Translations under genes and position numbers: made by a program | Source of the DNA: JAHRVQ01 sp964548025 | Lineage (GTDB): Bacteria > Pseudomonadota > Gammaproteobacteria > Pseudomonadales > Azotimanducaceae | Direction: 5' to 3' | NCBI GenBank assembly: GCA_964548025.1 | Contig: CAZJRI010000003.1 | Coordinates: 1 to 64,000 of the forward strand | DNA length: 64,000 nucleotides | In this document: positions 43,544-51,632 of the stretch, piece after piece | Layout of the letters: every line of letters begins with the position of its first letter | How positions within the stretch are numbered: the stretch's first letter is position 1 | Notes under the pieces: model-generated | What the model was told of the DNA's origin: nothing | What the model saw: the letters and a program-made list of their open reading frames with translations, nothing else | Database searches by the model: none

Positions 43544-44728
43544 TTACTCGTTTGAATACATAGTCACGACACAGGCACCACCAAGACCGAGATTGTGCTG
43601 TAGAGCGTGCGTTACACCTTCTACCTGTCGATCCTCCGCTTCACCGCGAAGCTGCCAAACCAGTTCGGTGCACTGGGCCAGACCCGTCGCACCCAGTGGA
43701 TGGCCTTTGGAGAGCAAACCACCAGAAGGATTGGTAACCACTCGACCGCCATAGGTATTATCGGCATCCCATATGAACTTCTCAGCAGTGCCTTCTCCGG
43801 TCAGGCCAAGGGCTTCGTATGTCAACAGCTCATTTGCCGTAAAACAGTCATGGAGTTCGACCACCTGCACATCCTCGGGTCCGACTCCCGCTTCTTCATA
43901 TACTTTCTCTGCTGCTACTTTAGCCATGTCGTAACCGACCAGCTTGCGCATCGAATGATCTTCCAAAGTACTCTCAAAGTCGGTGGTCATTGCCTGCGCT
44001 TTTACCGTTACCACATTATTCAATCCATGCTTCTTGGCAAAATCGGCACTGCATACAACCGCCGCTGCTGCGCCACAGGTGGGCGGGCAACACTGGAACC
44101 GGGTCAGAACACCATAAATATGCGGAGAGGCCATGATTTCCTCAACCGACAGCGTTTCACGAAAGACCGCATATGGATTGTTTGCTGCATGCTGTCTTGC
44201 CTTCTCTGCAATCTTGGCGAAAGTCTCCGGCCTGGTGCCATATTCTTCCGCATATTCTCGACCTGCACCGCCAAAATACTGGGCAGCACCTGGCGCTTGC
44301 TTGTCAACGCCTTGCAGGGCAACCATTTCCTTGAACATTCTCTTCATGGGATTTGGTCTGTCTGTAAATGTCGCACCGAGTGCACCGGGTACCATTTGCT
44401 CAAAGCCCAGTGCCAGCGCACAGTCCACCATCCCTGAGGCAACAGCCTGTCGTGCGAGAAACAAGGCAGACGAACCGGTCGCACAATTATTATTGACGTT
44501 AACAATGGGAATTCCTGTTAGCCCCAGACCATACATAGCGGCCTGACCCGCAGTTGAGTCGCCGTAAACGTATCCCACATAGGCCTGATCAATCGCATCA
44601 TACGAGATACCAGCATCTTCAATCGCCAGCCGCGCTGCTGTTTCCCCCATATCCGGGTAATCGTCACTCTTCCCCGGTTTGGTAAATGGAATCATCCCAA
44701 CACCCGCGATCTTTACGTTCTCTGCCAT
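43544..44728 (-). CDS. Thiolase-family / SCP2-type lipid-transfer protein
   Basis: A 394-residue thiolase of the SCP-x-like group. The nucleophile Cys is in N-V-N-N-N-C-A-T-G-S-S-A-L-F near residue 86, and the C-terminal G-G-L-L-S-K-G-H-P-L-G-A-T-G-L-A-Q-C carries the base. Unlike the protein at 32534-33718 it looks catalytically complete. It likely cleaves 3-oxoacyl-CoA with a branched or sterol-like chain. The ATG at 44728 is preferred over a TTG at 44734, with GAGG upstream. It precedes the acyl-CoA ligase with about 110 bp between. Confidence 0.92.
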   Translation of the reverse strand: MAENVKIAGVGMIPFTKPGKSDDYPDMGETAARLAIEDAGISYDAIDQAYVGYVYGDSTAGQAAMYGLGLTGIPIVNVNNNCATGSSALFLARQAVASGMVDCALALGFEQMVPGALGATFTDRPNPMKRMFKEMVALQGVDKQAPGAAQYFGGAGREYAEEYGTRPETFAKIAEKARQHAANNPYAVFRETLSVEEIMASPHIYGVLTRFQCCPPTCGAAAAVVCSADFAKKHGLNNVVTVKAQAMTTDFESTLEDHSMRKLVGYDMAKVAAEKVYEEAGVGPEDVQVVELHDCFTANELLTYEALGLTGEGTAEKFIWDADNTYGGRVVTNPSGGLLSKGHPLGATGLAQCTELVWQLRGEAEDRQVEGVTHALQHNLGLGGACVVTMYSNE

Positions 44729-44824
44729 TGCCAATTGCCTCTTCTGCTATTTGAATAGCAGACAAATATATATATCGAAATCTACCAGTGTCAATGTCCC
44801 TGTTTGCAGGTATAGATCAGCCTT

Positions 44825-45952
44825 ATGACGACCAGCGGTAAAACTTGTTACCATCTGAACCAATGTTTTTGCCGTGAGAAAAAATTGCATCACATAGTCT
44901 CTGGAATATTACTATTACTCGTTCTTTCTTCATGTTCCTCAGAACCCTATGAAAGCACTATTCAATCTGATGACATCGGGGAGAACCGCATGTTCACCAT
45001 AGAAAGATTGTTGGAAGGTCCGATTATCAGCTCATCAACCAGCGATTCAATCGGCGCCAATATCCAGGGCCCATCATTGATCAAAGTACCGTCCTGGGTA
45101 CAGAACCCACTCGGCTCTTATTACCTCTATTTCGCAGACCACAAGGGGGAATATATCCGTCTTGCCTATGCCGATAAGCTGAGTGGTCCATGGACCGTTC
45201 ACGAACCCGGCAGTCTGCAACTGGCTGAATCAAGGTTCCCGGTCGAACCGCCGGAAGTGGCACCAGAAATTCTTCAAGAGGCAAGAAAGAGGACGGAAGG
45301 CATCAGGTATCCCCATGATATCGTGCTGGACATGACCGTTCCTCATATCGCTTCACCGGACGTACACGTCGACAATGCGAACAAAAAAATCATCATGTAC
45401 TTCCATGGCCTCAATGCCTTCGCAAGCCAGCTAACAAGAGTTGCCACCTCAGACAATGGCATAGATTTCACTGCCAAAGAAGAACTGCTTGGCCGATCCT
45501 ATATGCGTGTATTCCAGTATCAGGGCTATCACTACGCCATGTCCATGCCCGGTCAGTTTTACCGATCAGAAGATGGTTTCACCGGTTTTGAGGAGGGACC
45601 GAGGCTGTTTGAAGCGAATATGCGTCATGCGGCGCTGCTCTTACAGGACCAGAAGCTCCTGGTTTTCTGGACGAGGGTTGCCGATATACCTGAGAGAATT
45701 CTTTTATCCACAATCGATATCTCGGGAGACTGGTCAACCTGGACAACTTCGGATGAAGTTGAAATTCTGAGACCGGAGAAAGAGTGGGAAGGTGCCAATA
45801 AACCCCTGGAACCCAGTATGCGTAGTGTTGCATATCACCCTGTGAATCAATTAAGAGACCCGGCGATTTATGTAGAAGGCGATCGCATATTCTTACTCTA
45901 TGCGGTGGCTGGTGAGTCGGGTATTGCTATTGCGGAGTTGATTCGGGAGTAG
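44825..45952 (+). CDS. Putative lipoprotein with five-bladed beta-propeller (glycosidase-like) fold
   Basis: A 375-residue protein. A hydrophobic segment (I-V-S-G-I-L-L-L-L-V-L) ends in a lipobox L-S-S-C near residue 37, so it is probably an outer-membrane lipoprotein. The mature part has the GH43/GH32-like propeller features G-P-S-L-I-K-V, then Y-Y-L-Y-F-A-D-H-K-G-E-Y-I-R-L-A-Y-A-D-K-L-S-G-P-W, and R-D-P-A-I-Y. The N-region before the signal core is unusually long, so the true start may be the TTG at 44885. No sugar-utilisation genes lie nearby, so the substrate is unknown. Confidence 0.8.
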   Translation: MTTSGKTCYHLNQCFCREKKLHHIVSGILLLLVLSSCSSEPYESTIQSDDIGENRMFTIERLLEGPIISSSTSDSIGANIQGPSLIKVPSWVQNPLGSYYLYFADHKGEYIRLAYADKLSGPWTVHEPGSLQLAESRFPVEPPEVAPEILQEARKRTEGIRYPHDIVLDMTVPHIASPDVHVDNANKKIIMYFHGLNAFASQLTRVATSDNGIDFTAKEELLGRSYMRVFQYQGYHYAMSMPGQFYRSEDGFTGFEEGPRLFEANMRHAALLLQDQKLLVFWTRVADIPERILLSTIDISGDWSTWTTSDEVEILRPEKEWEGANKPLEPSMRSVAYHPVNQLRDPAIYVEGDRIFLLYAVAGESGIAIAELIRE

Positions 45953-46091
45953 ATTATAAGATGAGTTAAGGCGAGATAGTTTCTTGTCGCAATTGTTCTC
46001 GATATTGCTGGCGCCGTTTCGAACCCAGACTTCTCTCTTCGTTACTCACTCCTCACATCCATGTACTCCGCACATTCACCTACCGTTCGGA

Positions 46092-46754
46092 TCAGAGCTT
46101 TTCCAGCGCAGCTTCCAATTTTTCCGGACCGAACCCCCACGGCCCCTGTGCACCCTGGTATTCAATCTTGCCGCCTTTGCCGACCAGGTAAAGTCGATCA
46201 GGTAGCGCACCATAGGCACTGGCAATCTTGTCGTCAATCTCATCGACAACAACCGGCATACGAATCTTTAATCGCAGCGCGCAGGCGCTGGCAGCTTCGT
46301 GACGTTCTTCATCATTCGTCGGATCGTCAAATGCAATATCCTGTTCGCGATTCATGGAAACAACCCAACCGTCCTCAGGATGCGCCTCACGAATATAGAC
46401 CACAACAAATTCGACTGTGTCACCGTACTGCTCCCACAATTTATGCAGGGGTTCCAACTGAACCCGGAAGGGTGGTCAAGTGTACGAACCGAATATCAGT
46501 GCAACAGGCTTCTCCTTTGCAACTTCAAGTAAATTGAATACCTTGCCTGTATCTTTTTCAGTGCCATCAGAATAATCGTAGATCCTGCTCTCGAAATCAT
46601 AAGCCAGATCACCTTCTGCAAGATCTGGTGTGGACAGGTCCTGGTGCTTCGGATCCGCCATAACATCCATTGGTGTTTTTGGTGAGTCGTCTGGCGTAAA
46701 AGATTTCCAGTCGAATCCTTCAGGTAATTTTCTGGTCTCNNNNNNNNNNGACAT
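46092..46754 (-). CDS. Iodothyronine-deiodinase-like thioredoxin-fold selenoprotein, Sec93
   Basis: One gene read through an in-frame TGA at 46476-46478. The sequence before is V-A-L-I-F-G-S-Y-T and after is P-P-F-R-V-Q-L-E-P-L-H, giving G-S-Y-T-U-P-P-F, the active-site pattern of deiodinase-type proteins. The part after it (Y-I-R-E-A-H-P-E-D-G-W, then M-P-V-V-V-D-E-I-D-D) is family-typical and runs to 46092. Total length is about 220 residues. The start at 46754 has AGGAGG upstream, but a 10-base N gap falls at codons 2-5, so the N-terminus is uncertain. Bacterial members are general thiol/selenol redox proteins; a hormone role is not implied. Confidence 0.88.
46449..46465 (-). promoter_or_regulatory. 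Candidate bacterial SECIS hairpin of the deiodinase-like gene
   Basis: In the mRNA sense GGGTTC pairs perfectly with GAACCC around a five-base AGTTG loop. It starts 11 bases after the UGA and puts the loop at about +17 to +21, a normal distance for a bacterial SECIS with a G and U in the apical loop. Confidence 0.6.
46740..46749. other. Assembly gap (10 N)
   Basis: Ten unknown bases lie within the first codons of the deiodinase-like gene. The length is probably a placeholder, so the true distance and N-terminus are not known. The frame happens to be preserved if the gap is really ten. Confidence 1.
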
Positions 46755-46861
46755 TCATCCTCCTTGCAGTCGCTTTTCTTACTATTCAGAGATTACTTTT
46801 ATACGCCTGGTTGAGCAATTTGCAAACAACAGTTAGTTCACAACGGATAAGACCCCAATCA

Positions 46862-47704
46862 CTACCAGGGTCGGGGATCCTGATCATTAAAGGCTGCATT
46901 GCGGTCTTTCGACCAGTCAACCATATCCGTTGAATCGCGGGTACCCTCTGCGCTTCGGGCGCCCGTACCCACGAGCCAGAAGTTTCCGGAAGCCCTTACG
47001 GCAGCGCTCTGGCCCATAATATCCGCAGCCTGGTTGATTGACATCTTTGACAGTTTCAGCCCGTAGGGGCTGTTTATCGCGATCCGTCTGGCCAGCCAGA
47101 GCGTTGATTCCTCCAGCTTTTCATCAGGAACCACATGGTTCACCATGCCCAACCGATGCGCTTCTTCTGCATCTATGAAATCTCCTGTCCAGAGGTATTC
47201 CTTTGCTTTTTTGATACCGAGTTCCCAGAACTGGGTCGGATATTCGTGATGTGCACCACCCCATCGGACTGAACGATCAGCAAATTTTGCCGTTTCGGAT
47301 GCCATTGCAAGATCACAGGTCGCTGCGAGCATCCACGATCCCATGATACAAAAACCTCTGACCATCGCGATTGTTGGCTTGCCTATATTTCTCCAACGAT
47401 CATGCAGCCTCCAGTAAACGCCCCTGTCCATGGCCGTTAGCCGACCCATGGCAGTCATGTCCCGGGGGTATTCGTCTAGTTCATCACGCATATCCTGTGA
47501 TCCGATATCATGGCCGGCACCAAAATTCTCGCCGCTACCAGTCACTATGATCACTTTGATCTCATCATTATCTTCAGCGTGACTGAAGGCAGCATCCAGT
47601 TCTGAATATACCTTGCGGCTGATGACATTCATCACATCTGGTCTGTTGATCGTAAGTTTGGCTATCGTGTCTATTTCTTCGTAAATCACATAATCCAGTT
47701 CCAT
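46862..47704 (-). CDS. Enoyl-CoA hydratase/isomerase family
   Basis: A 280-residue crotonase-fold protein with oxyanion loops G-A-G-H-D-I-G-S and G-F-C-I-M-G-S-W-M-L-A. It shares W-R-N-I-G-K-P-T-I-A, E-L-G-I-K-K-A-K, E-A-H-R-L-G-M-V-N-H-V-V-P and K-M-S-I-N-Q-A-A-D-I-M-G with the protein at 3258-4070, so they are paralogues. GAGG lies upstream of the ATG at 47704. It is separated from the deiodinase-like gene by 107 bp on the same strand. Confidence 0.92.
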   Translation of the reverse strand: MELDYVIYEEIDTIAKLTINRPDVMNVISRKVYSELDAAFSHAEDNDEIKVIIVTGSGENFGAGHDIGSQDMRDELDEYPRDMTAMGRLTAMDRGVYWRLHDRWRNIGKPTIAMVRGFCIMGSWMLAATCDLAMASETAKFADRSVRWGGAHHEYPTQFWELGIKKAKEYLWTGDFIDAEEAHRLGMVNHVVPDEKLEESTLWLARRIAINSPYGLKLSKMSINQAADIMGQSAAVRASGNFWLVGTGARSAEGTRDSTDMVDWSKDRNAAFNDQDPRPW

Positions 47705-47847
47705 CGTTACGTCCTCTAATCTGCAAATAGGTCGCGCGCTGATTCTCTTTTCGCGCTCATCGCTAAATACTATTCCTCGATCACATGTCGTCTTCCAGTT
47801 CCAGCATTGTTCCTGTCAGCTTTTATTCTTCCAATAAAACAAAGCGA

Positions 47848-49800
47848 CTATGGCAATGCATAGGCCGTTAACTGGGATTTGCGACCGTTAATTATCACAG
47901 CGAGAACAATATACTGTTTACCATCTACCGAATACGTCATCGGTACGCCAGCCGCATATCCGGGAAGGTCTATCTCATGGATAGTTTCGCCGGTTGCTTT
48001 TTCCATCGCGCGCAGAACCGGCTTATTGTTTGAAGCGGCAGCGATAAGCAACGTCTTCGTTACAATTGGACTGGCATAACCACCACCGCCCAGAGGACCG
48101 GGATCGGGAATGCCCAGGTCGATCACTCGCTGACGGGGACCGTCGCCGTTCGGTACAACGAAGGCATAGTCACCGGTATTGAGATTTATAGCGCTGATGC
48201 GGCTATAGGGTGGTTTGGTCAACGGCAATCGTTTTGGCCCACGGGTTGAGCGATCACCACCTCGCAAGTACCTGTATTCGGTCACTTCAGGGTCCTGTTT
48301 TACCAGTGTGGATACAATGGCGTTAGTTGCCGATGAAACATAAAGCAACGAAGTCTCGGGATCAAAAGCGACGCTATTCCACTCCGCACCACCGCCATCA
48401 CCCGGCAACTGTATTGAGCCCTGGATCGAAGGTGGTGTGAAGAAACCGTCATTTCTGAATTTGCTTACGATCTTTTTGGCTGCTGCTTTCAATTCAGGCG
48501 TGAAATCAATGAAATCATCATCATCGAGGCCCTGTCTGTCGAAGGGCGCCGGTTTGGTCGGAAATGGCTGTGTCGCTGCCGTTCGCTCACCCGGCACATC
48601 ACTCGCGGGTACAGGCCGCTCTTCGATAGGCCAGACGGGTTTACCGGTAACCCGGTCCAGCACATAGAGAAAGGCCTGTTTCGACGCCTGGGCAACTGCC
48701 TTGATTTCTTTACCGTCCACGGTGATATCGACCAGTACGGGTGGCGCGGGCAAATCCCAGTCCCATAGATCATGATGCACCGTCTGAAAATACCAGACCA
48801 ATTCACCGGTACTCGCGTTCAAGCAGACAATACTGTTACCGAAGAGGTTATCGCCAAGTCGCTGCCCGCCATACCAGTCATTACTGGGCGCACCAAAAGG
48901 CAGGTAGACATAACCAAGTTCCGGATCAGCAGACATCAGGGTCCAGACGTTGGTAGAACCCGTGACCTTCCAGGAGTCGTTCTCCCAGGTGTCATTGCCT
49001 TCCTCACCCGGTCTGGGTATGGAATGGAATATCCATTTTTGTTCGCCAGTATGGACATCAAAACCACGGATATGCCCAGGTGGCATCTCGCTTTGTTTCT
49101 TTGTATGCCATCCAACAAGGGGCATATCCGAAATGACGGAACCCATCACGACCATATTGTCGACGATCATGACAGCGACCGTATTGGAGTATTTCGAACG
49201 ATCAACTTCCTGACCCAGACCCTTGGTCAGATCTACCCGACCAGCCTGACCGAAGTGCGGATCAGGCACGCCTGTATCAGCGTTGAGCGACCAGAGATAG
49301 GCATTGTTTGTACCCATCAGGATTCGTCGTTTGTCGCCATCCTCGAAATAGGAAACACCACGGTGATTGAAGCCAATGTTGGCCGGGCGACCATCGTCAT
49401 AGGTGCGAGTATCGAAGATCCACTTCTTCTTGCCAGTCTTTGCATCTATGGCTGCCACATAGCCCATAGGCGTGCTGACAAACAGCGTGTCGCCAATCTT
49501 GATTGGCGTACTCTTGAATCCGCTGGATGCGATGGCTTCGAAGAAATTGGTTCCGGGCTTTGAACCGATGGCATCAAGCAACTCTCCATCCGGTGGTTCC
49601 CATGTCCAGGCGACCTCAAGGTTCGCTACATTTTTCCGATTTATCTGATCCAGATCGGCATATTTTGTCATCTGTTTGTTCATGCCATAGGACGGCCAGT
49701 CGAAGTTGTCTCGCTGGACAGGTTCGGCACCGATGGCGTTGCAAATCAGGAAGATACTCAGAAATACGCCCGAGAGACTCGCAGTTACTACTTGTCTCAT
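47848..49800 (-). CDS. PQQ-dependent dehydrogenase (quinoprotein glucose/alcohol dehydrogenase type)
   Basis: A 650-residue periplasmic quinoprotein with a signal peptide (L-S-G-V-F-L-S-I-F-L-I-C-N-A-I-G-A). It has the PQQ beta-propeller repeats (for example W-T-W-E-P-P-D-G, then V-A-A-I-D-A-K-T-G-K-K-K-W and L-N-A-S-T-G-E-L-V-W-Y-F-Q). W-D-W-D-L-P-A-P-P matches the active-site blade of the glucose dehydrogenase-like group. There is no C-terminal heme C-x-x-C-H, so it needs an external electron acceptor. No pqq genes lie in the window. The exact substrate (sugar or alcohol) is not readable. Confidence 0.9.
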   Translation of the reverse strand: MRQVVTASLSGVFLSIFLICNAIGAEPVQRDNFDWPSYGMNKQMTKYADLDQINRKNVANLEVAWTWEPPDGELLDAIGSKPGTNFFEAIASSGFKSTPIKIGDTLFVSTPMGYVAAIDAKTGKKKWIFDTRTYDDGRPANIGFNHRGVSYFEDGDKRRILMGTNNAYLWSLNADTGVPDPHFGQAGRVDLTKGLGQEVDRSKYSNTVAVMIVDNMVVMGSVISDMPLVGWHTKKQSEMPPGHIRGFDVHTGEQKWIFHSIPRPGEEGNDTWENDSWKVTGSTNVWTLMSADPELGYVYLPFGAPSNDWYGGQRLGDNLFGNSIVCLNASTGELVWYFQTVHHDLWDWDLPAPPVLVDITVDGKEIKAVAQASKQAFLYVLDRVTGKPVWPIEERPVPASDVPGERTAATQPFPTKPAPFDRQGLDDDDFIDFTPELKAAAKKIVSKFRNDGFFTPPSIQGSIQLPGDGGGAEWNSVAFDPETSLLYVSSATNAIVSTLVKQDPEVTEYRYLRGGDRSTRGPKRLPLTKPPYSRISAINLNTGDYAFVVPNGDGPRQRVIDLGIPDPGPLGGGGYASPIVTKTLLIAAASNNKPVLRAMEKATGETIHEIDLPGYAAGVPMTYSVDGKQYIVLAVIINGRKSQLTAYALP

Positions 49801-49985
49801 AACAATCCCGCAATGGTGAATGTGCTTCGATTATGGGTGCTACCGGTCTCACGAGCAAGTCTGCCCATGTCGGTAACTATCCCACCAGGATATTCGCCAG
49901 AATAGTAATTCCAGGAGTATAGCTGGCATCACACGCCAACGGATTTACAGAGGCTCGACACTATATTTGAGATCCTGGTTTAACG

Positions 49986-50504
49986 CTATTGCTCGCGTCC
50001 CTCTACCTCTACCCTTGAGTAATCGAATTCAGGCTCATCTCTCGGGTCGCCCTCGCCACCTTCAAAGGAATACTCGAGCATATCCATGTACTTATGCCAC
50101 CCACCAAGCACCGAATTGGTGAATTCAGCCCTGGTACGGGAATTATCGAACGCCAGGATATCGGTAAACACCAGCATGCAACCCTTGTCCCTGGGTGTCA
50201 GCTCCCACCGCATCGAACCCATCTCAAGTACGCCCGGCGGTTTATAGGTACTCACTGTGCCACTTAGATGCGCCGGTCCCTCACATTCCTCGCTGAACCA
50301 TATTTCAAAGCTGCCTCCTTCTTCCGGGGTCAGCTTGATCCCGGGGAACCAGCGAGCGAGATGTTGCGGTTCGGTCAATGCAGCCCAGACTTCTTCTACC
50401 GTGTGATTGAGATAGCGCTCAAATCGAACATATGATCGACCGTCGGCTAGTTTCCCTACCGTGCCGAGTCGTGATCTATCCGGATCTTCTCTCTTTTTGT
50501 CCAT
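49986..50504 (-). CDS. SRPBCC (AHSA1-like) domain protein
   Basis: A 172-residue START/Bet v1-type ligand-binding protein of the AHSA1 family. It has Y-V-R-F-E-R-Y-L-N-H-T-V-E-E-V-W-A-A-L-T-E-P-Q-H-L-A-R-W-F-P and later M-R-W-E-L-T. The ATG at 50504 is chosen because GGAGGAG lies seven bases upstream; the longer frame overlaps the ArsR gene further. It overlaps the ArsR gene by 29 bp and is the second gene of the pair. Such pairs recur in bacteria; the ligand is unknown. Confidence 0.9.
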   Translation of the reverse strand: MDKKREDPDRSRLGTVGKLADGRSYVRFERYLNHTVEEVWAALTEPQHLARWFPGIKLTPEEGGSFEIWFSEECEGPAHLSGTVSTYKPPGVLEMGSMRWELTPRDKGCMLVFTDILAFDNSRTRAEFTNSVLGGWHKYMDMLEYSFEGGEGDPRDEPEFDYSRVEVEGREQ

Positions 50505-50820
50505 CTCTATTCTCCTCCGTGGTGCTTTCATCGAGATAGTCGCTGAGTGCATCTATTTTTCCTTTCCAGAACGCCCGATAGGGCGTCAGCCAGTTTTCTA
50601 TTTCAAGCAGGGGTTCAGGGCGAATACTGTACAGTCGGCGTTGCCCGTCAGGAGTGACGTTGACCAACCCGGCATCTTTCAAGATTCTGAGATGCTTCGA
50701 TACGACTGGTTGACTCATGCCAATATTGTCCACGACAGAGTTAACGGGCCTGGGGCCATCGAGCAGTAGATTCAGGATCTGACGGCGGTTGGGATCGGAA
50801 AGGATCATAAATGTATTCAT
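50476..50820 (-). CDS. ArsR/SmtB family transcriptional regulator
   Basis: A 114-residue winged-helix repressor. It has the HTH pattern I-L-S-D-P-N-R-R-Q-I-L-N-L-L-L-D-G, then V-N-S-V-V-D-N-I-G-M-S-Q-P-V-V-S-K-H-L-R-I-L and V-N-V-T-P-D-G-Q-R-R-L-Y. No metal-binding cysteines are visible, so a metal-independent ArsR of the kind that pairs with SRPBCC proteins is likely. No ribosome site precedes the ATG at 50820, and an inverted repeat lies there instead. Confidence 0.92.
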   Translation of the reverse strand: MNTFMILSDPNRRQILNLLLDGPRPVNSVVDNIGMSQPVVSKHLRILKDAGLVNVTPDGQRRLYSIRPEPLLEIENWLTPYRAFWKGKIDALSDYLDESTTEENRDGQKERRSG

Positions 50821-50823
50821 GGT

Positions 50824-50853
50824 CAGATATTTAACTATATCAATATATATCTG
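50824..50853. promoter_or_regulatory. Inverted repeat upstream of the ArsR gene, possible operator
   Basis: CAGATAT (50824-50830) and ATATCTG (50847-50853) are perfect arms separated by 16 bases of AT-rich sequence. They start three bases upstream of the ArsR start codon, where a ribosome site would be, so autorepression and a leaderless or SD-less start are plausible. Confidence 0.4.
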
Positions 50854-51141
50854 TAAAGCTATTTATAAAATGCTTAACTACCTGACCTCTTGTCGCCCCT
50901 GCGTGATCAAAAAGAGATAAATGTCCGCTGGACGATCAGATTGCCACAGCTCTGAACCTGATCCCTCTCGCCTTTCGTACATCGCTCGCGCAACGGTCTT
51001 CTCTGTTCATACCAGCAGTTGCTACACTTTCCAGGATGCTGACGGTTCCATTGCCAGACATCACTCATTCGGATTCAATTATGAATAAACACTGGCCACC
51101 GCATTGATAGCGGATTAACCGACGACTACGAAGTAACAGGC
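50854..51141. other. Divergent intergenic region
   Basis: With the inverted repeat, this makes a gap of about 320 bases between the ArsR gene and the DUF2087 gene. I see no gene, RNA or repeat in it beyond the operator candidate. Confidence 0.4.
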
Positions 51142-51540
51142 ATGGTAAACAAACAAGAAGCTGGGACACTATTCAGGCGACTCCTCAAAAGTGGCCCTAT
51201 GAAGCGACTGCCCAGGAGCAGAAACGACAAGCTGATCTTTCTTGCGCTCGCGGCATCTTTCCTGGACTCGCGAACAATCTACTCCGAAACTGAAGTCAAT
51301 GAACATCTGATTGAATGGATGGCGCACTTCACCAACCCGGCGACACTGGATCATGTAACTGTACGCAGGTACCTGGTTGATTTTAATTTCCTGCTGCGTG
51401 ATCAACCCGGTACATCGTATAGAACAAATCAATCAATTATCAATAATGCCATTGAACCAGCCGCCAGGTCGATTCAACCACGCCTTATCATGGAAGAAAT
51501 AGAGCGAGCAAGAAAATCTCGAAAGCGTGCTGCCAACTGA
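51142..51540 (+). CDS. DUF2087 domain protein
   Basis: A 132-residue protein with the DUF2087 pattern: R-S-R-N-D-K-L-I-F-L-A-L-A, then Y-S-E-T-E-V-N-E-H-L and V-T-V-R-R-Y-L-V-D-F-N-F-L-L-R followed by Y. This domain occurs in transcription-regulator-like proteins, sometimes with an HTH. Here it is alone. The ATG has no strong ribosome site upstream. Confidence 0.85.
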   Translation: MVNKQEAGTLFRRLLKSGPMKRLPRSRNDKLIFLALAASFLDSRTIYSETEVNEHLIEWMAHFTNPATLDHVTVRRYLVDFNFLLRDQPGTSYRTNQSIINNAIEPAARSIQPRLIMEEIERARKSRKRAAN

Positions 51541-51632
51541 CGAGAGAACAATTGATTTGTTACTATCAGGACAGCACTTTTCCCATCTAACGGATGACCA
51601 GTTCCGGTTTTCGTAGTTTTCGAATCAGAAAT

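Noticed and set aside
43607..44437. A 276-codon open frame antisense to the SCP2-type thiolase
   Set aside because: The opposite strand encodes a clear thiolase, and this frame has no recognisable domains and a shadow-like composition.
48772..49563. A 263-codon open frame antisense to the PQQ dehydrogenase
   Set aside because: It mirrors the real quinoprotein gene and shows no family signature.
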